In this document: in pieces, positions 6,213 through 11,912 of the stretch | Numbering within the stretch: the stretch's first letter is position 1 | Layout of the letters: the number at the start of each line of letters is the position of its first letter | Virus record (IMG/VR): IMGVR_UViG_3300012928_000022 | Span: 1-33,780 of that record | Direction: 5' to 3' (one strand) | Length of the DNA stretch: 33,780 bases | Source: a virus | Notes under the pieces: model-generated | The model's database searches: none | Told to the model about the DNA's origin: nothing | Seen by the model: only the letters and a program-made list of their open reading frames with translations | Program-made: the position numbers and the translations under genes

Positions 6213-6413
6213 ATGAAAGAAACAGTAAAAGTCCTAATGTCCCGTGATGGTTTAACCCAAGCCGAGGCGGTCAAACAAGTTGTTGATTTTTTTAAAGCAA
6301 TGCAAGCGGATATCCAAGATGGCGGTGATCCTTTTTCCTGGGAAGAAGAGTTCATGAGCGAGTTTGCCCTTGAGCCTGATTACTTCGAGGATTTTATCTT
6401 TAGGCTTGCATAA
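6213..6413 (+). CDS. small acidic helical hypothetical protein
   Basis: A 66-residue protein whose first half (MSRDGLTQAEAVKQVVDFFK then AMQADIQDG) has a 'G-hydrophobic-T-x-x-E-A' pattern typical of UBA/CUE-like three-helix folds, also seen in the small gene at 9203. The C-terminal half is acidic (EEEFMSEFALEPDYFEDFIF). The last two codons contain the -35 of the next gene. Function unknown. Confidence 0.7.
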   Translation: MKETVKVLMSRDGLTQAEAVKQVVDFFKAMQADIQDGGDPFSWEEEFMSEFALEPDYFEDFIFRLA

Positions 6414-6434
6414 GCAAGACAACTTAACTAGTAT
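6406..6434 (+). promoter_or_regulatory. promoter embedded in gene end, leaderless type
   Basis: TTGCAT (6406-6411, inside the last codons and stop of the upstream gene), 17-base spacer, TAGTAT (6429-6434), six bases, ATG at 6441. Confidence 0.65.
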
Positions 6435-6440
6435 AGACAA

Positions 6441-7157
6441 ATGATTAAACAAACTCTACTCACTTCGGGAAATGCCAAGATCACTAAGGGTGAGGCATTC
6501 GGATATCTAACTAAAGGCATTCACTTAGCCCCCGCAAATTTGTCGGGCTATGAAGTTTGCAAGTGGCGCTCAAAAGGTTGCACTATGGCTTGCCTTAACA
6601 CGGCAGGACGTGGACAAATGAACTCAGTTCAAGATTCGCGCATTGCCAAGACTAAACTCTTTTTTGAGCAAAGGTTTGACTTCCTTGCGAAACTATCAAA
6701 GGAAATTACTTCCACAATTAAGTCTGCAAGCAAGAAAGGTTTACAAGCGGTCTTTCGACCTAACCTTACAAGCGACATTGCATGGGAGGACATTATAAAC
6801 GAGGATGGCGTTACTCTCTTTGAAAAGCACGGCAAAACTCAATTTTATGATTATACAAAGTCATTCAAGAGAATGAAGGCTTTTCTTGATGGCGAATTGC
6901 CTAGCAACTATCATTTGACTTTCTCTTGCTCTGAAAGCAATGAAAAGATTGCCAAGCTAGTTCTAGAAATGGGCGGTAATGTTGCGGTTGTCTTTCGTAA
7001 CCAATTGCCTGAAACTTGGAATGGCGTAAAAGTTATCGATGGAGATGAATCCGATTTAAGATTCCTCGACAAGCAAGGGGTAGTCGTTGGGTTGATCGAG
7101 AAAGGTCTTGCCAAAAAGGATTCTACAGGGTTTGTAAAAGAGGGGGTAAATTCATGA
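6441..7157 (+). CDS. GP88-family protein (mycobacteriophage gene 88-like)
   Basis: A 238-residue protein resembling the phage GP88 family (Pfam GP88): an N-terminal LLTSGNAKITKG start, the HLAPANLSGYEVC segment, and a cysteine cluster Cys40, Cys47, Cys51 (SKGCTMACLNTAGRGQM), followed by a DSRIAKTKLFFEQ helix. The conserved cysteines suggest a metal site. The biochemical role of the family is not known to me. It has its own leaderless promoter and ends in an ATGA overlap with the next gene. Confidence 0.8.
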   Translation: MIKQTLLTSGNAKITKGEAFGYLTKGIHLAPANLSGYEVCKWRSKGCTMACLNTAGRGQMNSVQDSRIAKTKLFFEQRFDFLAKLSKEITSTIKSASKKGLQAVFRPNLTSDIAWEDIINEDGVTLFEKHGKTQFYDYTKSFKRMKAFLDGELPSNYHLTFSCSESNEKIAKLVLEMGGNVAVVFRNQLPETWNGVKVIDGDESDLRFLDKQGVVVGLIEKGLAKKDSTGFVKEGVNS

Positions 7158-7327
7158 TGGATTATTACGAAAGCGCCGAGGATATCACTATAACCCAAGA
7201 TCGAGCTTTGGAAGAATTAGCAAGACACGGGATCACTTCAAACGAAGGCATCTTAGAGTTTTTCGCTAATGTGGGAGAGCATGAAGAATATGATGCGCAA
7301 GAAGTTTTGATTTGGCTAGGATACTAA
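7154..7327 (+). CDS. small acidic hypothetical protein
   Basis: A 57-residue acidic protein (DRALEELARHGITSNEGILE, then FFANVGEHEEYDAQEVLIWL) starting in an ATGA overlap with the GP88-like gene. It is predicted to be three short helices. No family recognised. Its coupling to the GP88-like gene suggests joint function. Confidence 0.65.
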   Translation: MMDYYESAEDITITQDRALEELARHGITSNEGILEFFANVGEHEEYDAQEVLIWLGY

Positions 7328-7338
7328 GCTTGCCAAAT

Positions 7339-7395
7339 ATGGAAATTTTCCTTTGGGTTTTGCTTGGTTTGATAGTAGCGACATTAATTACCTAA
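7339..7395 (+). CDS. possible 18-residue membrane micropeptide
   Basis: ATG-EIFLWVLLGLIVATLIT, then a TAA that is the TAA of repeat R4's TAAGTCG. It is nearly all hydrophobic and matches the size and form of the other micropeptides at ends of transcription units. Very short, so it may be chance. Confidence 0.3.
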   Translation: MEIFLWVLLGLIVATLIT

Positions 7396-7461
7396 GTCGT
7401 TGACTATCAGGCACTTAGGGCGCGCCGCGCGCCCTAACTCGTTGGTTATCAAGAACTTATG
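7392..7461 (+). repeat. compound palindromic repeat, copy R4
   Basis: Half-unit CTAAGTCGTTGACTATCAGG, then CACTTA, core GGGCGCGCCGCGCGCCC, second half-unit TAACTCGTTGGTTATCAAGA then ACTTATG. Followed by an ATGCAT hairpin and a promoter, but here the product is an RNA and not a gene. Confidence 0.9.
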
Positions 7462-7466
7462 ACAAA

Positions 7467-7489
7467 ATGCATTTGAGATGCATTTTTTT
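7467..7489 (+). terminator. ATGCAT hairpin plus T-run
   Basis: ATGCAT-TTGAG-ATGCAT followed by T7, as after R1. Confidence 0.6.
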
Positions 7490-7490
7490 C

Positions 7491-7518
7491 TTGCTCTTAT
7501 TGGCGATTTCGATATTAT
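7491..7518 (+). promoter_or_regulatory. promoter after R4, for structured RNA
   Basis: TTGCTC (7491-7496), 16-base spacer, TATTAT (7513-7518). The predicted start is near 7525 and no ORF begins within 200 bases. Confidence 0.65.
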
Positions 7519-7524
7519 TGTATT

Positions 7525-7715
7525 TAGTTCTTTTGATAATCAATTTATGCCCCCGAGTTCTGTCCGATCTGCGAGTCGGAGGAGATAAGAGAGGTGCGGA
7601 TCGCAGTCCTAATTAAACTCTTGCAGGTTCGACTCCTGCCTCGATAGGGGCACGCCTTTTGCTAGTGGAAGTAGTTCGGGCGCTTCTATTCCATGAATGA
7701 AAAAGCTAGCAGATT
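7525..7715 (+). ncRNA. structured RNA with tRNA-like cloverleaf
   Basis: The 5' part folds as a four-arm junction. GCCCC-CGAG (7549-7557) pairs with CTCG (7640-7643) and GGGGC (7647-7651) around a bulged ATA. A D-arm-like stem is TCCGA/TCGGA (7563-7580). A long third arm is AAGAG/CTCTT with TGCG-GAT-CGCA at its tip. A perfect T-arm is GCAGG-TTCGACT-CCTGC (7623-7639). A second stem-loop follows: TGCTAG/CTAGCA (7660-7711) enclosing GGAA(G)TAG/CTATTCC. It is not a normal tRNA: no anticodon loop is obvious, the T-stem is followed by CTCGATA which has no 7-base partner, and the D-loop lacks GG. It could be a degenerate tRNA, a tRNA mimic or a new RNA. Confidence 0.55.
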
Positions 7716-7763
7716 CAGAGTTTTCCGTCCTTTCTCATTTGACAAAAAAGGATATCAATTTCC

Positions 7764-7792
7764 TTGACAATTAAAACCAATTACTTTAGATT
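7764..7792 (+). promoter_or_regulatory. sigma-70-like promoter, leaderless type
   Basis: TTGACA (7764-7769), 17-base spacer, TAGATT (7787-7792), six bases (tatacc), ATG at 7799. Confidence 0.75.
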
Positions 7793-7798
7793 TATACC

Positions 7799-7984
7799 AT
7801 GACAAAAACGATAGATATCACACCAACTTGGGAAACTGCGGTAAAGATTTACATTGCAGTTCTCGAAAACGAAAACGCTTCAGCTGAGAGCAAGCATAAT
7901 GCGAGAGCCGAGCTAACTTACTTGGCAAAGGTTGTCGATAGAGTGCAAGCAGAAAGAAAGGGGGAGGCAAGGAAGAATGGATAA
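7799..7984 (+). CDS. small helical hypothetical protein
   Basis: A 61-residue protein, almost entirely helical (TWETAVKIYIAVLENENASA, then ESKHNARAELTYLAKVVDRV). The pattern of a short repeat-type helix pair is common in small phage/plasmid proteins. It contains GGGGGAGG near its 3' end, which acts as the Shine-Dalgarno of the next gene, and overlaps that gene by eight bases. Confidence 0.7.
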   Translation: MTKTIDITPTWETAVKIYIAVLENENASAESKHNARAELTYLAKVVDRVQAERKGEARKNG

Positions 7985-8150
7985 TTTAACCGAACAAGAA
8001 TTAAAAGCGGTCTTTGATGTGGTCAATGTTTTTGAACCTGAAGACATAAGCCATGTCTACCCCGAAATGGCGACTGATGAGTTCATGATGGATGTCTTGT
8101 CCGCATGGAAAAAGATTTTAAAGAGCCTTGACAATATCAAACAAAACTGA
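7977..8150 (+). CDS. small acidic hypothetical protein
   Basis: A 57-residue acidic protein (MDNLTEQELKAVFDVVNVFE, then PEDISHVYPEMATDEFMMDV). The ATG at 7977, preceded by a purine-rich GGGGGAGGCAAGGAAG, is preferred over the longer in-frame ORF from 7932. The codons near its stop contain the next -35 box. Family unknown. Confidence 0.7.
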   Translation: MDNLTEQELKAVFDVVNVFEPEDISHVYPEMATDEFMMDVLSAWKKILKSLDNIKQN

Positions 8151-8156
8151 GAGAAT
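8128..8156 (+). promoter_or_regulatory. promoter embedded in gene end, leaderless type
   Basis: TTGACA (8128-8133), 17-base spacer, GAGAAT (8151-8156), six bases, ATG at 8163. The -35/-10 pair matches that of the 3800 gene. Confidence 0.7.
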
Positions 8157-8162
8157 ATACTT

Positions 8163-8513
8163 ATGATTAAAACCGAAGCAGTAGACACCAAGCATATTTC
8201 ACGCCCCAAGGGGACTTATACCGAGTTCGAGCAACTCCAATGGGTTGCAAACAAACCAATCCCTGCGGTTGGGTCAGAGGTAGAAGTAAAGATCAATGGC
8301 ATTGGTCGCTCAATTGTACTCAAGTACTTTGTCGAGCATGGGTTTATCGGGTTGGTGGTTCAGCCACAAAATCCCCCCACTTGGTACATCAAGCAAAATG
8401 GTGCTGATGAACCCTGCCACGTATTTCCTGCTGAATGTCTTGAATTTCAAGTTCGTGATGACGAAGGTAAGGTTAACGAAAAATTTTACAAGGACGCACT
8501 ACAACCCGTTTAA
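8163..8513 (+). CDS. hypothetical protein
   Basis: A 116-residue protein, probably beta-rich. The segment VGSEVEVKINGIGRSIVLKY then FVEHGFIGLVVQPQNPPTWY looks like a small barrel of the kind seen in phage/plasmid proteins with a VxVxxNxxG pattern. No catalytic residues were recognised. First gene of a two-gene unit with 8516, separated by two bases. Confidence 0.75.
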   Translation: MIKTEAVDTKHISRPKGTYTEFEQLQWVANKPIPAVGSEVEVKINGIGRSIVLKYFVEHGFIGLVVQPQNPPTWYIKQNGADEPCHVFPAECLEFQVRDDEGKVNEKFYKDALQPV

Positions 8514-8515
8514 TT

Positions 8516-8791
8516 ATGGATTACGACTACAAGCAACTACATTTTAACGAAGAGCTAGGTTCTGAACCTTGGGTGGTTAAAGGCTACAAGTCGGACGGCT
8601 ACCCCGAAAGCTCTGTTCTTCATGGTCAAACTAGGATTCAGTTTCTTGATTCTTATGAATCTGAGCGTGACGCAGTCGAAGCCCACCCCGAGCTTTTAAA
8701 TAACGATGGAATAAGCTACGGCTCTGCGTTTCTCGATGAAGATCTCAAGCGCGTAGATCACATTCCTGACGAACCTGATTTAATTTTCTAA
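8516..8791 (+). CDS. conserved plasmid/phage-type hypothetical protein
   Basis: A 91-residue acidic protein. The block SDGYPESSVLHGQTRIQFLD (about residues 25-44) followed by SYESERDAVEAHPE resembles a conserved small family found on proteobacterial plasmids and phages; the function is not known. It starts two bases after the previous stop with no Shine-Dalgarno and is probably coupled. It is followed by a good terminator. Confidence 0.75.
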   Translation: MDYDYKQLHFNEELGSEPWVVKGYKSDGYPESSVLHGQTRIQFLDSYESERDAVEAHPELLNNDGISYGSAFLDEDLKRVDHIPDEPDLIF

Positions 8792-8808
8792 AATATTTGC
8801 CCAAATAA

Positions 8809-8840
8809 GCCCTCGCCCTTCGGAAAGGCGGGGGTTTTTT
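8809..8840 (+). terminator. intrinsic terminator
   Basis: CCCTCGCC-CTTCGGAAA-GGCGGGGG followed by T6. An identical stem-loop lies at 10914-10945, also just before a repeat copy. Confidence 0.9.
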
Positions 8841-8856
8841 GTGCAATCAGTTATTT

Positions 8857-8927
8857 CGTAAGTCGTTGAGTATCAGGCACTTAGGGCGCGCGGCGCGTCC
8901 TAAGTCGTTGGTTATCAACAACTTACG
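8857..8927 (+). repeat. compound palindromic repeat, copy R5
   Basis: CGTAAGTCGTTGAGTATCAG, then GCACTTA, core GGGCGCGCGGCGCGTCC, second half-unit TAAGTCGTTGGTTATCAACA then ACTTACG. The same core occurs in R6. Confidence 0.9.
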
Positions 8928-8932
8928 ACAAA

Positions 8933-8956
8933 ATGCATTTTAGATGCATTTTTTTC
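8933..8956 (+). terminator. ATGCAT hairpin plus T-run
   Basis: ATGCAT-TTTAG-ATGCAT followed by T7, directly before the next -35. Confidence 0.6.
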
Positions 8957-8985
8957 TTGTGTTTGTTTGCTTAGTATGCGATAGT
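8957..8985 (+). promoter_or_regulatory. promoter after R5, leaderless type
   Basis: TTGTGT (8957-8962), 17-base spacer, GATAGT (8980-8985), six bases (ataagc), ATG at 8992. Confidence 0.7.
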
Positions 8986-8991
8986 ATAAGC

Positions 8992-9198
8992 ATGAAACAT
9001 TCGGAAAGTGGTACAAGAAAAGTCTTAAAACAACTCAAAAAATGCCCCGATATAAAAGAGATTCGAGCAACCGCAAGTGGACATATGATACTTGCAAAAA
9101 ATGGAGAGCAGTACCTTGCTCATTTCTCCGCAAGAGCATTTCACCCTTTGCGCCGTTGGCTCAAAAAGAACACTTCAATTCAAACTCTAAAGTATTGA
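8992..9198 (+). CDS. small basic hypothetical protein, possibly HicA-like fold
   Basis: A 68-residue basic protein: VLKQLKKCPDIKEIRATASG then HMILAKNGEQYLAHFSARAF. The helix - strand with 'SGH' - strand order recalls the HicA mRNA-interferase fold, in which a G-x-H histidine is catalytic, but similarity is weak and no HicB partner is visible. The ATG at 8992 is chosen because the in-frame start at 8944 lies inside the terminator. Confidence 0.65.
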   Translation: MKHSESGTRKVLKQLKKCPDIKEIRATASGHMILAKNGEQYLAHFSARAFHPLRRWLKKNTSIQTLKY

Positions 9199-9202
9199 CA
9201 TT

Positions 9203-9331
9203 ATGACAGATAACAACCAACAACTCACAGGTCATGACTTACTCATGTATCTCATGGATCGCTTTAACATGACTCGCCAAGAGGCTCTTTACAACATGAG
9301 GAAGGCAGGGCATAACACGGAGAACCTATAA
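9203..9331 (+). CDS. 42-residue hypothetical protein
   Basis: Starts four bases after the previous stop and is helical: QLTGHDLLMYLMDRFNMTRQ, then EALYNMRKAGHNTENL. 'MTRQEAL' echoes the 'LTQAEAV' pattern of the 6213 gene, so both may share a small UBA-like fold. A GGAGAA near its end could serve as ribosome binding site for the next gene, two bases downstream. Confidence 0.6.
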   Translation: MTDNNQQLTGHDLLMYLMDRFNMTRQEALYNMRKAGHNTENL

Positions 9332-9333
9332 CT

Positions 9334-9516
9334 ATGGACGGACAATTCGATATGTATTACATTCTTGAAAACGGCAAACGCATGGAGGGCTTTCGTGCTC
9401 GCCCATTGCAAAACATCATTTGGCTACTTAATGAGCTAGAGAAGGGTCTTGACAGACTCAAACAACATTCCCCCTATACCATAGGGAAAGAAGAAAATTG
9501 GGAGGTAAAGCAATGA
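9334..9516 (+). CDS. small hypothetical protein
   Basis: A 60-residue protein (MYYILENGKRMEGFRARPLQ, then NIIWLLNELEKGLDRLKQHS), a strand pair followed by a helix. GGGAGGT near its 3' end is the Shine-Dalgarno of the next gene, with which it overlaps as ATGA. Family unknown. Confidence 0.65.
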   Translation: MDGQFDMYYILENGKRMEGFRARPLQNIIWLLNELEKGLDRLKQHSPYTIGKEENWEVKQ

Positions 9517-9731
9517 GCTATAACGGATGGAAGAACAGGGAAACCTGGAACGTCGCACTTTGGATAAACAATGACGAAGGAATGTATAACTTTGCCAAAG
9601 AGTGCGGAACTTATGAGAACTTTGTCGAGCAGATGAGGGAAATCGGGTATACAGAAACTCCCGACAAGGTAGCTTACAACGATAGCGGACTTGACCTTCC
9701 AAGGTTAGAAGAACTTTTTGCCGATCTTTAA
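9513..9731 (+). CDS. NRETW-type conserved phage protein
   Basis: A 72-residue protein beginning MSYNGWKNRETWNVALWINN, a signature shared by many phage proteins, including cyanophage ones (possibly the DUF7249 family; the number is uncertain). It is followed by an acidic helical part (DEGMYNFAKECGTYENFVEQ). The ATG at 9513, behind GGGAGGT, is preferred over the in-frame ATG at 9498. Function unknown. Confidence 0.8.
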   Translation: MSYNGWKNRETWNVALWINNDEGMYNFAKECGTYENFVEQMREIGYTETPDKVAYNDSGLDLPRLEELFADL

Positions 9732-9733
9732 AC

Positions 9734-9762
9734 TTTACTTTTTAACCCTTAAAGTGTAGAAT
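9734..9762 (+). promoter_or_regulatory. sigma-70-like promoter, leaderless type
   Basis: TTTACT (9734-9739), 17-base spacer, TAGAAT (9757-9762), five bases, ATG at 9768. Confidence 0.65.
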
Positions 9763-9767
9763 ATATT

Positions 9768-9995
9768 ATGGTTATAAACAAAAGTAGACTAATGCTCACG
9801 TCTTCAAGTGACGGATGTATCGTTATTGCAGAAGTGGAAGATGGACACCAAAAAGTCAAAGGGGAAACTTTTGTTTCCGAAGATTTTTTGAAAGTTAATT
9901 CTGACAAATTCGTAAATATGACAGGGAAAATAGGTTACAACGGAAGAATTTATGTCTTAAAGTCAGATTGCTCGCCCGTATTCAACGCAGCTTAA
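9768..9995 (+). CDS. small beta-rich hypothetical protein
   Basis: A 75-residue protein with strongly alternating beta pattern (RLMLTSSSDGCIVIAEVEDG, then KVNSDKFVNMTGKIGYNGRI). No family recognised. It forms a single-gene unit between its own promoter and repeat R6. Confidence 0.7.
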   Translation: MVINKSRLMLTSSSDGCIVIAEVEDGHQKVKGETFVSEDFLKVNSDKFVNMTGKIGYNGRIYVLKSDCSPVFNAA

Positions 9996-10001
9996 AAGTT
10001 T

Positions 10002-10072
10002 CGTAAGTCGTTGAGTATCAGGCACTTAGGGCGCGCGGCGCGTCCTAAGTCGTTGGCTATCAACAACTTACA
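10002..10072 (+). repeat. compound palindromic repeat, copy R6
   Basis: CGTAAGTCGTTGAGTATCAG, then GCACTTA, core GGGCGCGCGGCGCGTCC (as R5), second half-unit TAAGTCGTTGGCTATCAACA then ACTTACA. The hairpin that follows is degenerate, as after R3. Confidence 0.9.
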
Positions 10073-10100
10073 ACAAAATGCATTTAGTTAAACTTTTTTC

Positions 10101-10129
10101 TTGTGTTATCGGGTTAGTTGGGTTATTGT
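10101..10129 (+). promoter_or_regulatory. promoter after R6, leaderless type
   Basis: TTGTGT (10101-10106), 17-base spacer, TATTGT (10124-10129), six bases (atttac), ATG at 10136. Confidence 0.7.
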
Positions 10130-10135
10130 ATTTAC

Positions 10136-10531
10136 ATGATTAAAAATGATACTCAACTAAAAGGCTTCGATGATTTGACTTTCGGTCAACATGGAGGATT
10201 CCCACAAGGCAAGGCTCGTCAAGCCAAGCTTTCTTTCGGTCAACGAGACAAAGACAATCAAGATCAATTCACGATCTCAGTTGTTCAAAACCTTAACGAT
10301 GGAACGGGCTTGTATGGTCACATTAACGACAACACTTACGAAGTCGCAATGTGGTTTCAAGATCGAGACACTATGCTTCCTTTGTCTGTCTCTGACGATG
10401 TACTTGGTTGGCAAACTCCTACTCAAATCACTAAGCTAATGCATCAAGCACAACTTAATGACTTTGCTTGGGTTACTTTGCTCCAAAATCTTAGAGATGA
10501 CTTTAGAAAAGATTTGGGGCTTGACGACTAA
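10136..10531 (+). CDS. hypothetical protein
   Basis: A 131-residue protein (DDLTFGQHGGFPQGKARQAK, then LSFGQRDKDNQDQFTISVVQ). It looks mixed alpha/beta with a beta-rich centre around 'GLYGHINDNTYEVAMWF' and an amphipathic C-terminal helix. A TTG-initiated in-frame extension to 10118 overlaps the -10 box and is rejected. The end of the gene carries the next -35 box. Family unknown. Confidence 0.75.
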   Translation: MIKNDTQLKGFDDLTFGQHGGFPQGKARQAKLSFGQRDKDNQDQFTISVVQNLNDGTGLYGHINDNTYEVAMWFQDRDTMLPLSVSDDVLGWQTPTQITKLMHQAQLNDFAWVTLLQNLRDDFRKDLGLDD

Positions 10532-10549
10532 TCAAAATTAAACTAATTT
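10521..10549 (+). promoter_or_regulatory. promoter embedded in gene end, leaderless type
   Basis: TTGACG (10521-10526), 17-base spacer, TAATTT (10544-10549), six bases (atcatc), ATG at 10556. Confidence 0.65.
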
Positions 10550-10555
10550 ATCATC

Positions 10556-10822
10556 ATGGAACTAACACAAGAACAACGTTTAGCAGTTATCGCCAAGGCA
10601 GTCGAAAACTCGCAATCAGTAACGCCATCTCAGTCCGTAGAGGATTTTATTGCTGAGATAAAAACCGAAGACATTGTCGCAGAGCATGGTTTGCTTGACA
10701 ATCAAAGGGAAGACGTCGAGGACGAATCTCAATTTCTATTCACCGATTCCGCAGAGGATATTGACGAAGAAGATCAAGAGATTGGTTTGTCTGACGAAAT
10801 GAAAGGAGTGTATCAATCATGA
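10556..10822 (+). CDS. very acidic hypothetical protein
   Basis: An 88-residue protein, roughly one third Asp/Glu (EDVEDESQFLFTDSAEDIDE, then EDQEIGLSDEM). The N-terminal part (TQEQRLAVIAKAVEN) is helical. Such charge resembles DNA-mimic inhibitors, but that is speculation. It ends in an ATGA overlap with a membrane micropeptide. Confidence 0.7.
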   Translation: MELTQEQRLAVIAKAVENSQSVTPSQSVEDFIAEIKTEDIVAEHGLLDNQREDVEDESQFLFTDSAEDIDEEDQEIGLSDEMKGVYQS

Positions 10823-10896
10823 CATATGATATGCTTTTGTTTACGCCTTGGTTGGTTGTTTTTTGGATCATGTGGCAAGACTTAAAAGATTGCTAA
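10819..10896 (+). CDS. 25-residue membrane micropeptide
   Basis: MTYDMLLFTPWLVVFWIMWQ then DLKDC: one hydrophobic, tryptophan-rich span with a polar tail, starting in an ATGA overlap. A strong terminator begins 18 bases later. The overlap with a preceding gene makes it more credible than an isolated ORF of this size. Confidence 0.45.
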   Translation: MTYDMLLFTPWLVVFWIMWQDLKDC

Positions 10897-10913
10897 CATA
10901 TTTGTTTAAATAA

Positions 10914-10945
10914 GCCCTCGCCCTTCGGAAAGGCGGGGGTTTTTT
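10914..10945 (+). terminator. intrinsic terminator
   Basis: Same stem-loop as 8809-8840: CCCTCGCC-CTTCGGAAA-GGCGGGGG followed by T6. Confidence 0.9.
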
Positions 10946-10961
10946 CTACAACCAATTATTT

Positions 10962-11032
10962 CGTAAGTCGTTGACTATCAGGCACTTAGGGCGCGCCGCG
11001 CGCCCTAAGTCGTTGGTTATCAAGCACTTACG
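10962..11032 (+). repeat. compound palindromic repeat, copy R7, at the convergence point
   Basis: The most symmetrical copy: CGTAAGT...ACTTAGGGCGCG-CCG-CGCGCCCTAAGT...ACTTACG. It lies between the last + strand gene and the first - strand gene of the island, flanked by terminators facing each other. Confidence 0.92.
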
Positions 11033-11048
11033 AGAAAACTCTGTCCAT

Positions 11049-11070
11049 AAAAAACCCCCCTTTCGGGGGG
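11049..11070 (-). terminator. intrinsic terminator for the - strand
   Basis: On the - strand CCCCCC-GAAA-GGGGGG followed by T6. The same module occurs after four other - strand genes of the island, each time followed by a repeat. Confidence 0.9.
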
Positions 11071-11084
11071 TGACAAGCAAAGCT

Positions 11085-11465
11085 TTATTTCAAGTCAAAG
11101 TAATCTCTGCGACTCTCAAGGTTTGAAAGTTGAGCTTCAACTCGACTTGATTCGGCAAGCCCTTCGATCAAGTCCTCGATATACTTATAAACGACATCGT
11201 CATTAAGAATAAACTTTGCGATGTCCTTTGGGTCGATTTTATGATTGGTAACAACTTCATCGTTTTCATTGCGAACCTCAAAGTTGTTGACTTCCACCCA
11301 ATGAACTCGGAAGTCATCATAGTCAATGTCGTTTTCTATTTCAACGTTTGCGCTTATCGTTCCATTATCGCCAAGGTAAAGCACGACATCATAGTTTCCC
11401 TCGTAGATGTCCGCGCTATTGGCTTCGATTGATTCGGTGGAGAATTTGTTTTCTTCTATATTCAT
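11085..11465 (-). CDS. acidic hypothetical protein
   Basis: A 126-residue acidic protein. The first half looks beta-rich (NYDVVLYLGDNGTISANVEI, then ENDIDYDDFRVHWVEVNNFE), the second helical (KDIAKFILNDDVVYKYIEDL). The 15104 gene has a comparable layout (beta-rich acidic first half, LEDLFESLADRRDVE second half), suggesting distant paralogy. It starts 12 bases after the stop of the 11741 gene and is probably in its operon. Confidence 0.7.
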   Translation of the reverse strand: MNIEENKFSTESIEANSADIYEGNYDVVLYLGDNGTISANVEIENDIDYDDFRVHWVEVNNFEVRNENDEVVTNHKIDPKDIAKFILNDDVVYKYIEDLIEGLAESSRVEAQLSNLESRRDYFDLK

Positions 11466-11477
11466 GATTTTTTTAAT

Positions 11478-11741
11478 TTAGTAAACGAACTGATCTGTGG
11501 AATCTTCCCATACATGGGTAAGACGAAAATCGGTGACCTCCCAAGGAGAATAATCTTCATAACCAAGCAAGGCGATTCTTTCGGGAATCTCAAGCTCAAG
11601 AGGATGAATCTCGGAAGTTCCTACATGGGTATAGGATTGCAATTCAGAATGATTTTCCTTGAGTCTGCGAGTGATTTCAGCCTTGAAAGAGTAAAAGTTA
11701 ACCCTACGAGTAGGAACGTTTTTGTTGGATTGATTTAACAT
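11478..11741 (-). CDS. hypothetical protein
   Basis: An 87-residue protein (MLNQSNKNVPTRRVNFYSFK at the N-terminus; ELEIPERIALLGYEDYSPWE in the middle). The ATG at 11741 is chosen because a near-consensus promoter ends six bases before it; the longer ORF to 11858 would run through that promoter. Family unknown. Confidence 0.7.
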   Translation of the reverse strand: MLNQSNKNVPTRRVNFYSFKAEITRRLKENHSELQSYTHVGTSEIHPLELEIPERIALLGYEDYSPWEVTDFRLTHVWEDSTDQFVY

Positions 11742-11747
11742 ACTTAG

Positions 11748-11776
11748 AATATAGCATTGCGAACCAATTATGTCAA
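11748..11776 (-). promoter_or_regulatory. consensus sigma-70-like promoter, leaderless type
   Basis: On the - strand TTGACA (11776-11771), 17-base spacer, TATATT (11753-11748), six bases (ctaagt), ATG at 11741. Confidence 0.82.
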
Positions 11777-11834
11777 ATAAAATGACAAATAAAAGGTCAC
11801 TAGCGGGCGCGCAGCGCCAAGATCTGAGGAATTT

Positions 11835-11905
11835 CATAAGTCGTTGACTATCAAGCACTTAGGGCGCGCCCCGCGCCGTAAGTCGTTGTTTATCAACAAC
11901 TTACG
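11835..11905 (+). repeat. compound palindromic repeat, copy R8
   Basis: Half-unit ATAAGTCGTTGACTATCAAG, then CACTTA, core GGGCGCGCCCCGCGCC, right half GTAAGTCGTTGTTTATCAAC then AACTTAC. The right half is a long hairpin followed by GGGG and T6, so on the + strand it can act as a terminator. Confidence 0.88.
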
Positions 11906-11912
11906 GGGTTTT

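Noticed and set aside
7549-7652. A normal tRNA gene
   Set aside because: The T-arm is perfect, but there is no 7-base acceptor partner for CTCGATA, no GG in the D-loop and no clear anticodon loop. It is kept as a tRNA-like RNA only.
8992-9331. A HicA-HicB toxin-antitoxin pair
   Set aside because: The first protein only weakly recalls HicA, and the following 42-residue protein does not look like HicB.
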